A stretch of 12,407 nucleotides of DNA from an uncultured Selenomonas sp. (GTDB lineage: Bacteria > Bacillota > Negativicutes > Selenomonadales > Selenomonadaceae), in NCBI GenBank assembly GCA_945494195.1, contig CALYVJ010000022.1, positions 1-12,407 on the forward strand, written 5' to 3'. A program made the translations under genes and the position numbers. The first letter of the stretch is position 1; the number at the start of each line of letters is the position of its first letter. The notes beneath the pieces are model-generated. The model was not told where the DNA came from, did not search any database, and worked only from the letters and a program-made list of their open reading frames with translations. Below, piece by piece: positions 1 through 5,749 of this stretch.

Positions 1-2
1 GG

Positions 3-92
3 GGGATAACCCACGGGGCTGTGTTGCGGGATAAATTCAATAAAGCGGAATCGCGGCAGGATTTTTTAGATATAATTGATGAATTCTTTTAA
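3..92 (+). CDS. C-terminal end of an unidentified gene (5' truncated by window)
   Basis: An open frame enters from the left edge and stops with TAA at 90-92. It gives about 29 residues: GITHGAVLRDKFNKAES, then RQDFLDIIDEFF. The charged start and the amphipathic acidic-aromatic tail look like an ordinary soluble protein C-terminus. No terminator separates it from the aminopeptidase that begins 44 bases later, so the two may be co-transcribed. The family cannot be identified from this fragment. It is called coding only because the frame is open to the edge, its composition is protein-like, and it ends just before a gene on the same strand. Confidence 0.5.
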   Translation, partial: GITHGAVLRDKFNKAESRQDFLDIIDEFF

Positions 93-136
93 GAACAGTT
101 TCACAAAGAAACGTGGAACAAAGGGAGTATAATAGT

Positions 137-1522
137 ATGGCAGAAGAAAAAAAATCCATATGGAGCCAGTACAGTGAAAAAGAAAAGCAGGAGCTGGAGA
201 AACTCAACCAGGGGTATCGTGAATTCTTAAGCAAATGCAAGACAGAGCGCGAAAGCGTAATCGAGGCGGTCAAGCAAGCTGAAGCTGCTGGTTACCGGGA
301 TCTCTTTGAGGCGGTAAAAAGCGGTGAAACACTTTCCGCTGGGGATAAGGTGTATGCGGTCAATATGAAGAAGGCATTGGTGCTGTTCAATATTGGTGAA
401 GAGCCGCTGGAGCAAGGTATGAACATCCTCGGAGCTCATATCGATACCTGCCGTTTGGATGTGAAGCAGAATCCGCTTTACGAAGATGGCGGTCTGGCTT
501 ACCTCGATACCCATTACTACGGTGGCATAAAGAAATATCAGTGGGTTACCCAACCCTTGGCCCTTCACGGGGTAGTGGCCAAGAAGGATGGCCGTGTTAT
601 CGATATCTGCATTGGGGAAGACGAGGCGGACCCGGTATTTTGTGTTACGGATCTTTTGATTCATCTTTCCCAGGAACAGATGAAGAAAAATGCCGCTAAA
701 GTCGTGGAAGGGGAGGACTTGGATATCCTCGTAGGCAATTATCCGTTGAAAAAAGATGATAAAGAATCGGTCAAAGAAGGCGTCTTGAAGCTTATCAAGG
801 ATAAGTACGATATCGAAGAAGAGGACTTCCGGTCGGCAGAACTGGCTTTAGTGCCGGCAGGAAAGGCCCGTGAATTGGGTTTTGACCGCAGCATGACGCT
901 GGCCTATGGACAGGATGACCGCGTTTGTGCTTATACGTCACTGGTGGCAATGCTGGCAACGGGCAGAATGCGCCGTACTGCTTGCTGCCTGTTGGTGGAC
1001 AAAGAAGAAATCGGCAGTGTCGGTGCAACGGGAATGCAGTCCCGCTTCTTCGAAAATGTGGTGGCAGAACTGCTGAATGCCTGTGGGGGTTACAATGACC
1101 TTGCCTTACGCCGTACGCTGGCGAAATCCAAAATGCTCTCCTCGGATGTTTCGAGTGCATATGATGCCTTGTATGCCAGTGCTTATGATAAGAAGAATGT
1201 TTCCTATCTTGGCAAGGGGATGGTGTTCAATAAGTTTACTGGAGCACGTGGCAAGTCGGGGTCCAATGATGCCAATGCGGAGTATCTGGCAGAACTTCGC
1301 CGCATTATGGATGATGGTAATGTCCATTATCAGCTGGCCGAACTGGGAAAGGTCGATTTGGGCGGTGGTGGAACCATTGCTTACATCATGAGCCTTTATG
1401 GCATGCAAGTCATTGATAGTGGCGTTGGCGTCATGAGTATGCATGCACCTTGGGAGGCTACTAGTAAGGTGGACGTATATGAAGCCCGCAAGGGTTATAC
1501 GGTGTTTTTGCAGAACGCCTGA
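137..1522 (+). CDS. M18-family metallo-aminopeptidase
   Basis: A cytosolic zinc aminopeptidase of 461 residues that removes N-terminal residues from peptides. The M18 (aspartyl aminopeptidase-like) fold is shown by the dinuclear metal set spread through the chain: GAHIDTCRLD with H101 and D103, the bridging Asp in GQDDRV (about D261), DKEEIGSVGA with E290 and E291 (catalytic base and ligand), SSDVSSAYD with D337, and MSMHAPWE with H436. The long insertion with TQPLALHGVVAKKDGRV near residues 136-152 matches the family's extra domain, and the length is normal. An ATG at 113 lies in frame, but the start at 137 is preferred because GGGAG (123-127) lies 9 bases upstream and the protein then begins MAEEKKSIW. 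It may share a transcript with the gene ending at 92. Transcription ends at the hairpin at 1526-1567. Substrate preference cannot be read from sequence. Confidence 0.93.
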   Translation: MAEEKKSIWSQYSEKEKQELEKLNQGYREFLSKCKTERESVIEAVKQAEAAGYRDLFEAVKSGETLSAGDKVYAVNMKKALVLFNIGEEPLEQGMNILGAHIDTCRLDVKQNPLYEDGGLAYLDTHYYGGIKKYQWVTQPLALHGVVAKKDGRVIDICIGEDEADPVFCVTDLLIHLSQEQMKKNAAKVVEGEDLDILVGNYPLKKDDKESVKEGVLKLIKDKYDIEEEDFRSAELALVPAGKARELGFDRSMTLAYGQDDRVCAYTSLVAMLATGRMRRTACCLLVDKEEIGSVGATGMQSRFFENVVAELLNACGGYNDLALRRTLAKSKMLSSDVSSAYDALYASAYDKKNVSYLGKGMVFNKFTGARGKSGSNDANAEYLAELRRIMDDGNVHYQLAELGKVDLGGGGTIAYIMSLYGMQVIDSGVGVMSMHAPWEATSKVDVYEARKGYTVFLQNA

Positions 1523-1525
1523 TGC

Positions 1526-1567
1526 AAAAAGAAACGCTATTCGCAGTTGCGAATAGCGTTTCTTTTT
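1526..1567. terminator. bidirectional intrinsic terminator between convergent genes
   Basis: A perfect 19-bp inverted repeat (1526-1544 with 1549-1567) with loop AGTT. The outer arms are A5 on the left and T5 on the right, so a U-tract follows the stem on either strand. It begins 4 bases after the aminopeptidase stop and lies 24 bases beyond the deoD stop, so one hairpin serves both genes. Confidence 0.93.
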
Positions 1568-1590
1568 TATGAAGCAGAAAGCCCAAGGAC

Positions 1591-2301
1591 TTAATCTTCG
1601 ATTGCCGTTTCAAGAGCAATTTTTATCATGTCATTGAAGGAAGTCTGACGTTCTTCTGCCGAGCAAGCTTCGCCAGTCAGCAGATGATCGCTGACTGTGA
1701 AGAGAGCCAAGGCCTGTACATGTGCCTCCGCAGCCAGCGTGTAGAGGGCTGCTGCTTCCATCTCAACAGCCAGAACACCGTACTTGCGGAGTTTCGCGCT
1801 GTCGATTTCATCGTCATAGAAACGGTCTACGGAGATGATATTGCCGACCGTAGCATGCAGATTCAGCTTCTTCGTGTTTTCCACAGCCTTCGAGAGAAGG
1901 TCGAAATCTGCCAGCGGTGCGTAGTTGATGGAGCCGCCAAAAATGTTCTTGATGATGGAAGAATCCGTGCTGGCGCCCTGGGCAATCAAAACGTCACGGA
2001 GTTTGACATCCGGGTGCATACCACCGCAGGTACCGACGCGGAACAGTTTCTTGACTCCGAAGGAATGGATGAGTTCGTGAGTGTAGATGGAAATGGATGG
2101 AATGCCCATGCCAGTACCCTGAACGGAAACAGGAACTCCCTTGTAAGTACCAGTGAAGCCGAGGATGTTGCGGACAGAAGTATACTGTTTTGGGTTATCA
2201 AGAAAATTTTCCGCAATGAATTTTGCACGGAGCGGATCGCCCGGCAGCAGGATGCGCTCAGCGATATCGCCTTTTTCTGCGCCAATATGAGGTGTAGCCA
2301 T
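1591..2301 (-). CDS. deoD: purine nucleoside phosphorylase, DeoD type
   Basis: Hexameric low-molecular-weight purine nucleoside phosphorylase of 236 residues. It splits purine (deoxy)nucleosides with phosphate into base and (deoxy)ribose-1-phosphate for salvage in the cytosol. Family residues are all in place (numbering with Met): H5 from the neighbouring subunit; G21, R25 ([11 protein letters not shown]), R44 ([10 protein letters not shown]) and R88 (FRVGTCGG) for phosphate; E180-M181-E182 ([10 protein letters not shown]) for ribose; and S204-D205 ([10 protein letters not shown]), where the Asp is the general acid. Length matches the E. coli enzyme. The start is ATG at 2301, with AGAAGG on the - strand (2310-2315) 8 bases upstream. 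The gene is transcribed alone from the promoter at 2403-2431 and ends at the shared hairpin. The leader has a short G/C hairpin (around 2381-2394) followed by a T-rich run, which could be a weak attenuator. Confidence 0.97.
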   Translation of the reverse strand: MATPHIGAEKGDIAERILLPGDPLRAKFIAENFLDNPKQYTSVRNILGFTGTYKGVPVSVQGTGMGIPSISIYTHELIHSFGVKKLFRVGTCGGMHPDVKLRDVLIAQGASTDSSIIKNIFGGSINYAPLADFDLLSKAVENTKKLNLHATVGNIISVDRFYDDEIDSAKLRKYGVLAVEMEAAALYTLAAEAHVQALALFTVSDHLLTGEACSAEERQTSFNDMIKIALETAIED

Positions 2302-2402
2302 GATGTTTTCCTTCTTTCTGAAATCAATTCTGAAAAGTTAAAACTTATAGGACAATTATAAAAAAAAATAAGAAATAAGAAAAGGGCAAATGTCCCTATT
2401 TT

Positions 2403-2431
2403 ATTATAACAGGATTAAAATTATACCGCAA
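2403..2431 (-). promoter_or_regulatory. deoD promoter
   Basis: On the - strand: TTGCGG (2426-2431), a 17-base spacer, then TATAAT (2403-2408) preceded by TGT (extended -10). Predicted start is near 2396, giving a leader of roughly 95 bases before deoD. It is divergent from the rnpB promoter. Confidence 0.65.
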
Positions 2432-2451
2432 CGTGGGGATTAGTACCTGAT

Positions 2452-2481
2452 TTGACAAATACGTGCTAATTGTGTTATAAT
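2452..2481 (+). promoter_or_regulatory. rnpB promoter
   Basis: A consensus TTGACA (2452-2457), an 18-base spacer and a consensus TATAAT (2476-2481) preceded by TGT (extended -10). The predicted transcription start (about 2487-2489) falls on the outer base pairs of RNase P RNA helix P1. This is a strong constitutive-looking promoter, as expected for a stable RNA. Confidence 0.85.
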
Positions 2482-2486
2482 GTGCA

Positions 2487-2857
2487 ACGTTGATATAAGT
2501 TGTCAAGACAATCGCGGCTGCCTCTTGAAGGCAGATGAGGAAAGTCCGGGCTCCATAGGGCAGTGTGCTGGATAACGTCCAGCGAGGGTGACCTTAGGGA
2601 TAGTGCCATAGAGATTTAAACCGCCTGCATGTCAGGTAAGGGTGGAAAGGTGCGGTAAGAGCGCACCAGCAGTCAGGTGACTGGCTGGCTTGGGTAAACC
2701 CCACACGGAGCAAGACCAAATAGGGAAGGGATGATGCGGCCCGCGGAACCTTCCGGGTTGAGTCGCTTGAGCCGGCAGGCAACTGCCGTGCCTAGATAAA
2801 TGATTGTCGCCGCGCAAGCGGAACAAAACTCGGCTTATTGATTGCTTATAGCAACGT
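2487..2857 (+). ncRNA. rnpB: RNase P RNA, bacterial class A
   Basis: Catalytic RNA of RNase P, which removes 5' leaders from tRNA precursors. The 5' half of P4 and the conserved core GAGGAAAGTCCGGGCTCC is at 2537-2554. The 3' core ACAAAACTCGGCTTAT is at 2823-2838. Terminal helix P1 is long: 2487-2505 pairs with 2839-2857, with only a few wobbles or mismatches. The layout (P1, then AGACAATCGC, then the P4 strand, with GGCTTAT just before the 3' P1 strand) matches the E. coli class A plan, not the Bacillus class B plan. The ends are set by P1 and may be off by a few bases. No protein-coding gene fits here. Confidence 0.95.
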
Positions 2858-2870
2858 GAGATGAATATTG

Positions 2871-2898
2871 TGGCTGTCAGTGATGACAGCCAATTTTC
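2871..2898 (+). terminator. rnpB terminator
   Basis: A perfect 9-bp stem TGGCTGTCA (2871-2879) / TGACAGCCA (2884-2892) with loop GTGA, followed by AATTTTC. The U-tract is short, but the position 14 bases after P1 fits the end of the rnpB precursor. Confidence 0.75.
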
Positions 2899-2981
2899 AT
2901 GTTTGACAGTATTCTGAAAAGAAGCTGAAAAAAGTAAGCGGGATTAAGAATAACTAAGAAAAACATTAATAACAAGAGGGA

Positions 2982-3005
2982 ATAATGCGGTATTTGCCGT
3001 ATTAT
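2982..3005 (+). other. hairpin upstream of the riboswitch, role unknown
   Basis: ATAATGCGG (2982-2990) pairs with CCGTATTAT (2997-3005) through 9 bp including one G-U, with a 6-base loop. No T-tract follows, so it is not a standard terminator. It lies between the end of rnpB and the c-di-AMP aptamer. If the riboswitch transcript starts upstream, it would be a separate 5' stem. I could not assign a convincing promoter for this transcript. Confidence 0.4.
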
Positions 3006-3023
3006 ATAGATTGGGTTCTTACA

Positions 3024-3156
3024 TAAGAATAAGCCGAATCCAGCCCAGGAGCGGGGGAACCAGATTTTTTGGGGCGAACGTCAGACTCATGGCAGCATGA
3101 TACTGAAGCGGGTGGTCTTCTCTACCCGAGCCCGGCAGCTAACCTCGTAGGCGAAT
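3024..3156 (+). promoter_or_regulatory. cyclic di-AMP riboswitch (ydaO/yuaA type)
   Basis: The conserved blocks of the ydaO/yuaA aptamer appear in order: AAGCCGAATCC (3031-3041), GGAGCGGGGGAACCA (3048-3062), GGGGCGAA (3071-3078), GGGTGG...CTACCCGAGCCCGG (3110-3135), and CAGCTAACCTCGTAGGCG (3136-3153). The family binds c-di-AMP and is typically found in front of wall hydrolases and osmolyte or potassium transporters, usually shutting them off when c-di-AMP is high. Here it precedes an NlpC/P60 endopeptidase. Its 3' edge is only 8 bases from the ribosome site AGAGAGGAG (3159-3167), and there is no ordinary terminator in between, so control at translation initiation is plausible. Outer boundaries are approximate. 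Confidence 0.92.
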
Positions 3157-3175
3157 AGAGAGAGGAGTTGGCTTT

Positions 3176-3838
3176 TTGAGTAAAGCAATGCGCGTGTTTG
3201 CGCTATCCATGATCCTTATGTGCTGGTTTTCCGTATGCGGTGCTTCAGCGTTCCGCGTAGGGGATCAGGGCACCGACGTAGCAGAGATTCAGGGACAATT
3301 GGTCCGTCTTGGCTACGATGTATCCGCTGATGGTGACTTCGGTCCGGCTACGGCTGAAGCGGTAAAGGCATTCCAGAGTTCGCACGGAATGAATGCAGAT
3401 GGACAGGTCGGTTCTACGACCTATACGGCACTGCTGGGCAAGACCATGCCGGCAGTATCGCATGGTTCCAACTATATTAAGCGTACGGTTATCGATGAGT
3501 CGATGCAGTATCTTGGCGTTCCGTATGTATTCGGTGGCACGACCCCGAATGGCTTTGACTGCTCTGGTTATGTTCAGTATGTCTTTGCACATGCTGGCAT
3601 TTCTCTGCCGCGTACCGCTGATGTTCAGTATGAGGCTGGTTCGTATGTTTCTGACAGCGAACTCATGCCAGGTGACCTGGTATTCTTTTCGACGTATGAA
3701 CCGGGTGCATCCCATGTTGGCATCTATCTTGGTGACCGCAAGTTCATCAATGCGTCGTCCAGCCGCGGTGTCAGTGTAGCGTCGTTGGATAGCTCTTATT
3801 GGGGCTCTTGCTACATCGGCGCTCGCCGGGTAATGTAA
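3176..3838 (+). CDS. secreted PG-binding, NlpC/P60 cell-wall endopeptidase
   Basis: A predicted exported peptidoglycan hydrolase of 220 residues. Residues 1-25 form a signal peptide (KAMR, hydrophobic core, then ASA before Phe26). Residues 28-88 form a PG_binding_1 repeat (QGTDVAEIQGQLVRLGY, DGDFGPATAEAVKAFQ). Residues 103-220 form an NlpC/P60 domain with catalytic C129 in FDCSGYVQ and H180 in SHVGIYLG. The third polar residue, often His, is Asn192 here, exactly 12 after the His as in E. coli Spr. The family cuts D-Glu-to-diamino-acid links in stem peptides. The start is TTG at 3176, 8 bases after GGAG (3164-3167); the in-frame ATG at 3188 lies too far from that site. The upstream c-di-AMP riboswitch ties expression to the wall and turgor signal. 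A terminator follows. Confidence 0.93.
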   Translation: MSKAMRVFALSMILMCWFSVCGASAFRVGDQGTDVAEIQGQLVRLGYDVSADGDFGPATAEAVKAFQSSHGMNADGQVGSTTYTALLGKTMPAVSHGSNYIKRTVIDESMQYLGVPYVFGGTTPNGFDCSGYVQYVFAHAGISLPRTADVQYEAGSYVSDSELMPGDLVFFSTYEPGASHVGIYLGDRKFINASSSRGVSVASLDSSYWGSCYIGARRVM

Positions 3839-3854
3839 TTATGACCAGTTTTTG

Positions 3855-3883
3855 GGAGAGGCATAGACCTCTCCAATTTTTTT
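3855..3883 (+). terminator. terminator of the NlpC/P60 gene
   Basis: Stem GGAGAGG (3855-3861) / CCTCTCC (3868-3874), loop CATAGA, followed by AATTTTTTTATT. A standard intrinsic terminator 17 bases after the stop codon. The small gene at 3910 would need read-through or its own promoter. Confidence 0.9.
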
Positions 3884-3909
3884 ATTAAATTTACGTTGGA
3901 GGTGCTGGA

Positions 3910-3987
3910 ATGGGCGATTTGTTTCTGTTGCTGTTAATTTTTATGATGGTCGCTTATGCTTTTTGGGATGAACTTTTTACGCAGTGA
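3910..3987 (+). CDS. putative 25-residue single-span membrane protein
   Basis: A short frame with an unusually good ribosome site: GGAGGTG at 3898-3904, with ATG 7 bases after GGAGG. It encodes 25 residues: MGDLF, a hydrophobic run LLLLIFMMVAYAF (residues 6-18) long enough to enter a membrane, and the acidic tail WDELFTQ before TGA. No known family is recognised. It lies alone between the NlpC/P60 terminator and folB, on the same strand. No clear promoter is visible, so expression may depend on read-through from the riboswitch-controlled transcript. Coding is inferred from the SD, spacing, hydrophobic pattern and clean stop. The size is too small for composition statistics, so chance cannot be excluded. 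Confidence 0.6.
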   Translation: MGDLFLLLLIFMMVAYAFWDELFTQ

Positions 3988-4087
3988 CATAGAAATATTC
4001 GGAAAACAGGCAGGATTTTTGTCGAAGGTCGCGAAATAAGGTAAACATGAGCAATGAGAACTTTTGTAAGTTGCAAGATGTAAAAAA

Positions 4088-4096
4088 TGGTATCAT
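4088..4096 (+). promoter_or_regulatory. possible folB promoter (extended -10)
   Basis: TGG followed by TATCAT (4091-4096) resembles an extended -10 with one mismatch. No good -35 is present at 16-18 bases upstream. A start near 4103 would leave a leader of only about 15 bases, just containing the ribosome site. Weak evidence. Confidence 0.3.
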
Positions 4097-4117
4097 TTGA
4101 AATGAGGAGTGACTACG

Positions 4118-4480
4118 ATGGCAAAGGTTAGAATCCACAACATGATGTTCTATGGTTTTCATGGTGTTTATGAGTATGAACGTGAGCAGGGCCAGAAGTT
4201 CTATGTCGACATTGAGATTGAGACAAAGGATGATCGTATGGCTGAAACGGATGATGTCAAAGACGGTGTCGACTCAGCTGCCATTTATGATATTGTCAAA
4301 GATGTAACGGAGAATAAACGCTTCCAGATGTTAGGGGCATTGTCAGCACATATCGGGGATAAACTGTTGGCGAAGTATCCGCACTTCCGTACAGTGACGG
4401 CGCGAATCCGCAAACCGTCGGTACCTATTTCGGGCCCTATTGATTATGTTGAAGTTGAAACAACTCGTGCTCAGGGATAA
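4118..4480 (+). CDS. folB: dihydroneopterin aldolase-like protein (FolB family), divergent active site
   Basis: A 120-residue member of the FolB T-fold family. FolB converts 7,8-dihydroneopterin to 6-hydroxymethyl-dihydropterin plus glycolaldehyde in folate synthesis. Seen: FYGFHGVYEYERE (11-23) with the Glu (E21) equivalent to S. aureus E22; TDDVKDGVDSAAI (45-56); RFQMLGALSAHIGDKLL (68-84); and RIRKPSVPI with K99, equivalent to catalytic K100. Unusual: by alignment with E. coli and S. aureus FolB, the conserved Tyr (S. aureus Y54) is Ser53 and the pterin-anchoring Glu (E74) is Gly73. No folP, folK or folE lies nearby. The start is ATG 4118 with AGGAG (4105-4109) 8 bases upstream; GTG at 4109 is in frame but overlaps that site. 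It may be a true aldolase of variant type or a relative with another pterin substrate. Family certain, reaction less so. Confidence 0.85.
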   Translation: MAKVRIHNMMFYGFHGVYEYEREQGQKFYVDIEIETKDDRMAETDDVKDGVDSAAIYDIVKDVTENKRFQMLGALSAHIGDKLLAKYPHFRTVTARIRKPSVPISGPIDYVEVETTRAQG

Positions 4481-4493
4481 AAAAGGTCTGTTG

Positions 4494-4526
4494 GGCCATC
4501 AGCCGAATATTGGCTGATGGCCTTTT
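4494..4526 (+). terminator. terminator after folB
   Basis: A perfect 11-bp stem GGCCATCAGCC (4494-4504) / GGCTGATGGCC (4512-4522), loop GAATATT, followed by TTTTAT. It lies 13 bases after the stop codon and separates folB from the dprA run. Confidence 0.93.
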
Positions 4527-4585
4527 ATACTGCTTAGATTTCGTTGCAACTACCTAAAAATTTTATGAAATTGTTGGGGAAAGTG

Positions 4586-4614
4586 TTGCATTCAACATAA
4601 ATTTTCGCTAAGAT
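4586..4614 (+). promoter_or_regulatory. possible promoter of the dprA-topA-trmFO-hslVU run
   Basis: TTGCAT (4586-4591), a 17-base spacer and TAAGAT (4609-4614), predicted start near 4621. Matches to consensus are modest at both boxes. It is offered because a terminator lies just upstream and the run must start between 4527 and 4648. Confidence 0.3.
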
Positions 4615-4647
4615 AAACAAATGTATAGGTCTAAGGATGGCGATAAA

Positions 4648-5745
4648 ATGAAATCCGAGGATAGCTATTATCTGGCGGCGTTAGCTCGCTGCCACGGCCT
4701 AGGAAGCCGGAACATCCAAAAACTGTTGGGGAAGTTTCCTTCGGCAGCTTCTATTTGGCAGGCGACTTTGGAAGCATTGAGCTTAGAAGGGGGATTATCT
4801 TCCAATCAGGTGCAGAACTTGGCGGCTTTTCGGCAAGAGAATCCAGCAATGCCGGAGCAGCTGGCGGAACAATGCCAACGATTGGGGATAAAGCTTTGTT
4901 CCATAACGCAGAGTGATTACCCTAATATATTGAAGGAAATCTTTGCCCCGCCCTTGGTTCTTTACTATCGTGGCCGTTGGCAGCCGGAGGCTGACCGCGT
5001 AGCTATGGTTGGGGCTAGACGCTTTACCCCTTATGGTGAGGGGATCGCATTGGAATTCGGAAGGCAGCTGGCAGCGGCTGGCCTAACGGTAGTCAGCGGT
5101 GCTGCTAGAGGGATTGATACGGCATCTCATAAAGGTGCCCTGAAAGCGGGCAGGACGGTGGCTGTGCTTGGCTGTGGTGTGGACGTTGCCTATCCAGCGG
5201 AAAACAAACGGCTTTTGCGGGAGATTCCCGAAAGAGGCGGTGTGGTTCTGTCGGAATATGGGCCGGGGACTAACCCACTGCCAATTTTCTTCCCCGCTCG
5301 GAACCGCATAATAAGCGGCCTGTCGCGGGGGACGCTGGTGGTGGAAGCTACCAGGCATTCTGGTTCGCTGATTACAGCGGAGCTTTCCCTTTCGGAGGGC
5401 CGAGATGTGTTTGCGATTCCTGGCAGTATCTATTCTGCGACCAGTCAAGGCTGCAATCATTTGATCCAACAGGGAGCCAAGCTGGTACAAGAACCAGCGG
5501 ATATTCTTGTGGAATACGGGTTGGCCGTACCGCCAAAACAAAAGACAAGACGGCAGTTTACGCCGGAGGAACGGCAGGTTTGGCAGGTCTTGTCTTTTGA
5601 ACATTCGCTGACTATCGATGAAATTTTCGATAGCCTGCCTGATGGAGAAATGTCGAATCTGGCTTTTTTGCTCCTGCAAATGGAGCTCAAGGGCCTTGTT
5701 ATAGAGAATGAGCTGCACGCGTATAGGCGTGCTGAGAGGGAGTGA
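4648..5745 (+). CDS. dprA: DNA-processing protein DprA (Smf)
   Basis: A cytosolic single-strand DNA-binding protein of 365 residues that loads RecA on incoming DNA in transformation; it is also conserved in bacteria not known to be competent. Residues about 5-60 form a helix-hairpin-helix/SAM-like region (ARCHGLGSRNIQKLLGKF). About 100-300 is the Rossmann-like DprA core: MVGARRFTPYGEG, VSGAARGIDTASHKGAL (149-165), AVLGCGVDVAYPAEN, FPARNRIISGLS (215-226), EATRHSGSLITAELSLSEGR and GCNHLIQQGAKL. The last ~60 residues form the winged-helix domain. ATG at 4648 is chosen over ATG at 4621 because AAGGA (4633-4637) precedes it by 10 bases, nothing SD-like precedes 4621, and the protein then starts MKSEDSYYLA like other DprAs. 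It opens the run, with topA 4 bases downstream. No other competence genes are visible. Confidence 0.95.
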   Translation: MKSEDSYYLAALARCHGLGSRNIQKLLGKFPSAASIWQATLEALSLEGGLSSNQVQNLAAFRQENPAMPEQLAEQCQRLGIKLCSITQSDYPNILKEIFAPPLVLYYRGRWQPEADRVAMVGARRFTPYGEGIALEFGRQLAAAGLTVVSGAARGIDTASHKGALKAGRTVAVLGCGVDVAYPAENKRLLREIPERGGVVLSEYGPGTNPLPIFFPARNRIISGLSRGTLVVEATRHSGSLITAELSLSEGRDVFAIPGSIYSATSQGCNHLIQQGAKLVQEPADILVEYGLAVPPKQKTRRQFTPEERQVWQVLSFEHSLTIDEIFDSLPDGEMSNLAFLLLQMELKGLVIENELHAYRRAERE

Positions 5746-5749
5746 TGGT

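Noticed and set aside
54..66. Second copy of GGCAGGATTTTT near the left edge
   Set aside because: It falls within an open reading frame and lacks the TCG-containing right part of the 4008-4042 motif, so it is likely coincidence.
98..112. GTTTC/GAAAC hairpin between the first partial gene and the aminopeptidase
   Set aside because: Only 5 bp, no T-tract after it, so it is not a terminator and is too small to annotate.
2312..2338. Two TTCTGAAA motifs in the deoD leader as CodY sites
   Set aside because: Only 9-10 of 15 consensus matches, not better than background in AT-rich DNA.
1684..2361. 225-codon open frame on the + strand over deoD
   Set aside because: Antisense to a complete, residue-perfect DeoD, with no protein family features.
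2594..2826. Short open frames on the - strand over 2594-2826
   Set aside because: The region is the RNase P RNA gene, whose conserved cores and helices explain the sequence.
4047..4100. 17-codon frame (MSNENFCKLQD...) just upstream of folB
   Set aside because: Only a weak TAAGG at a short distance, no membrane or other pattern, and it overlaps the likely folB promoter.
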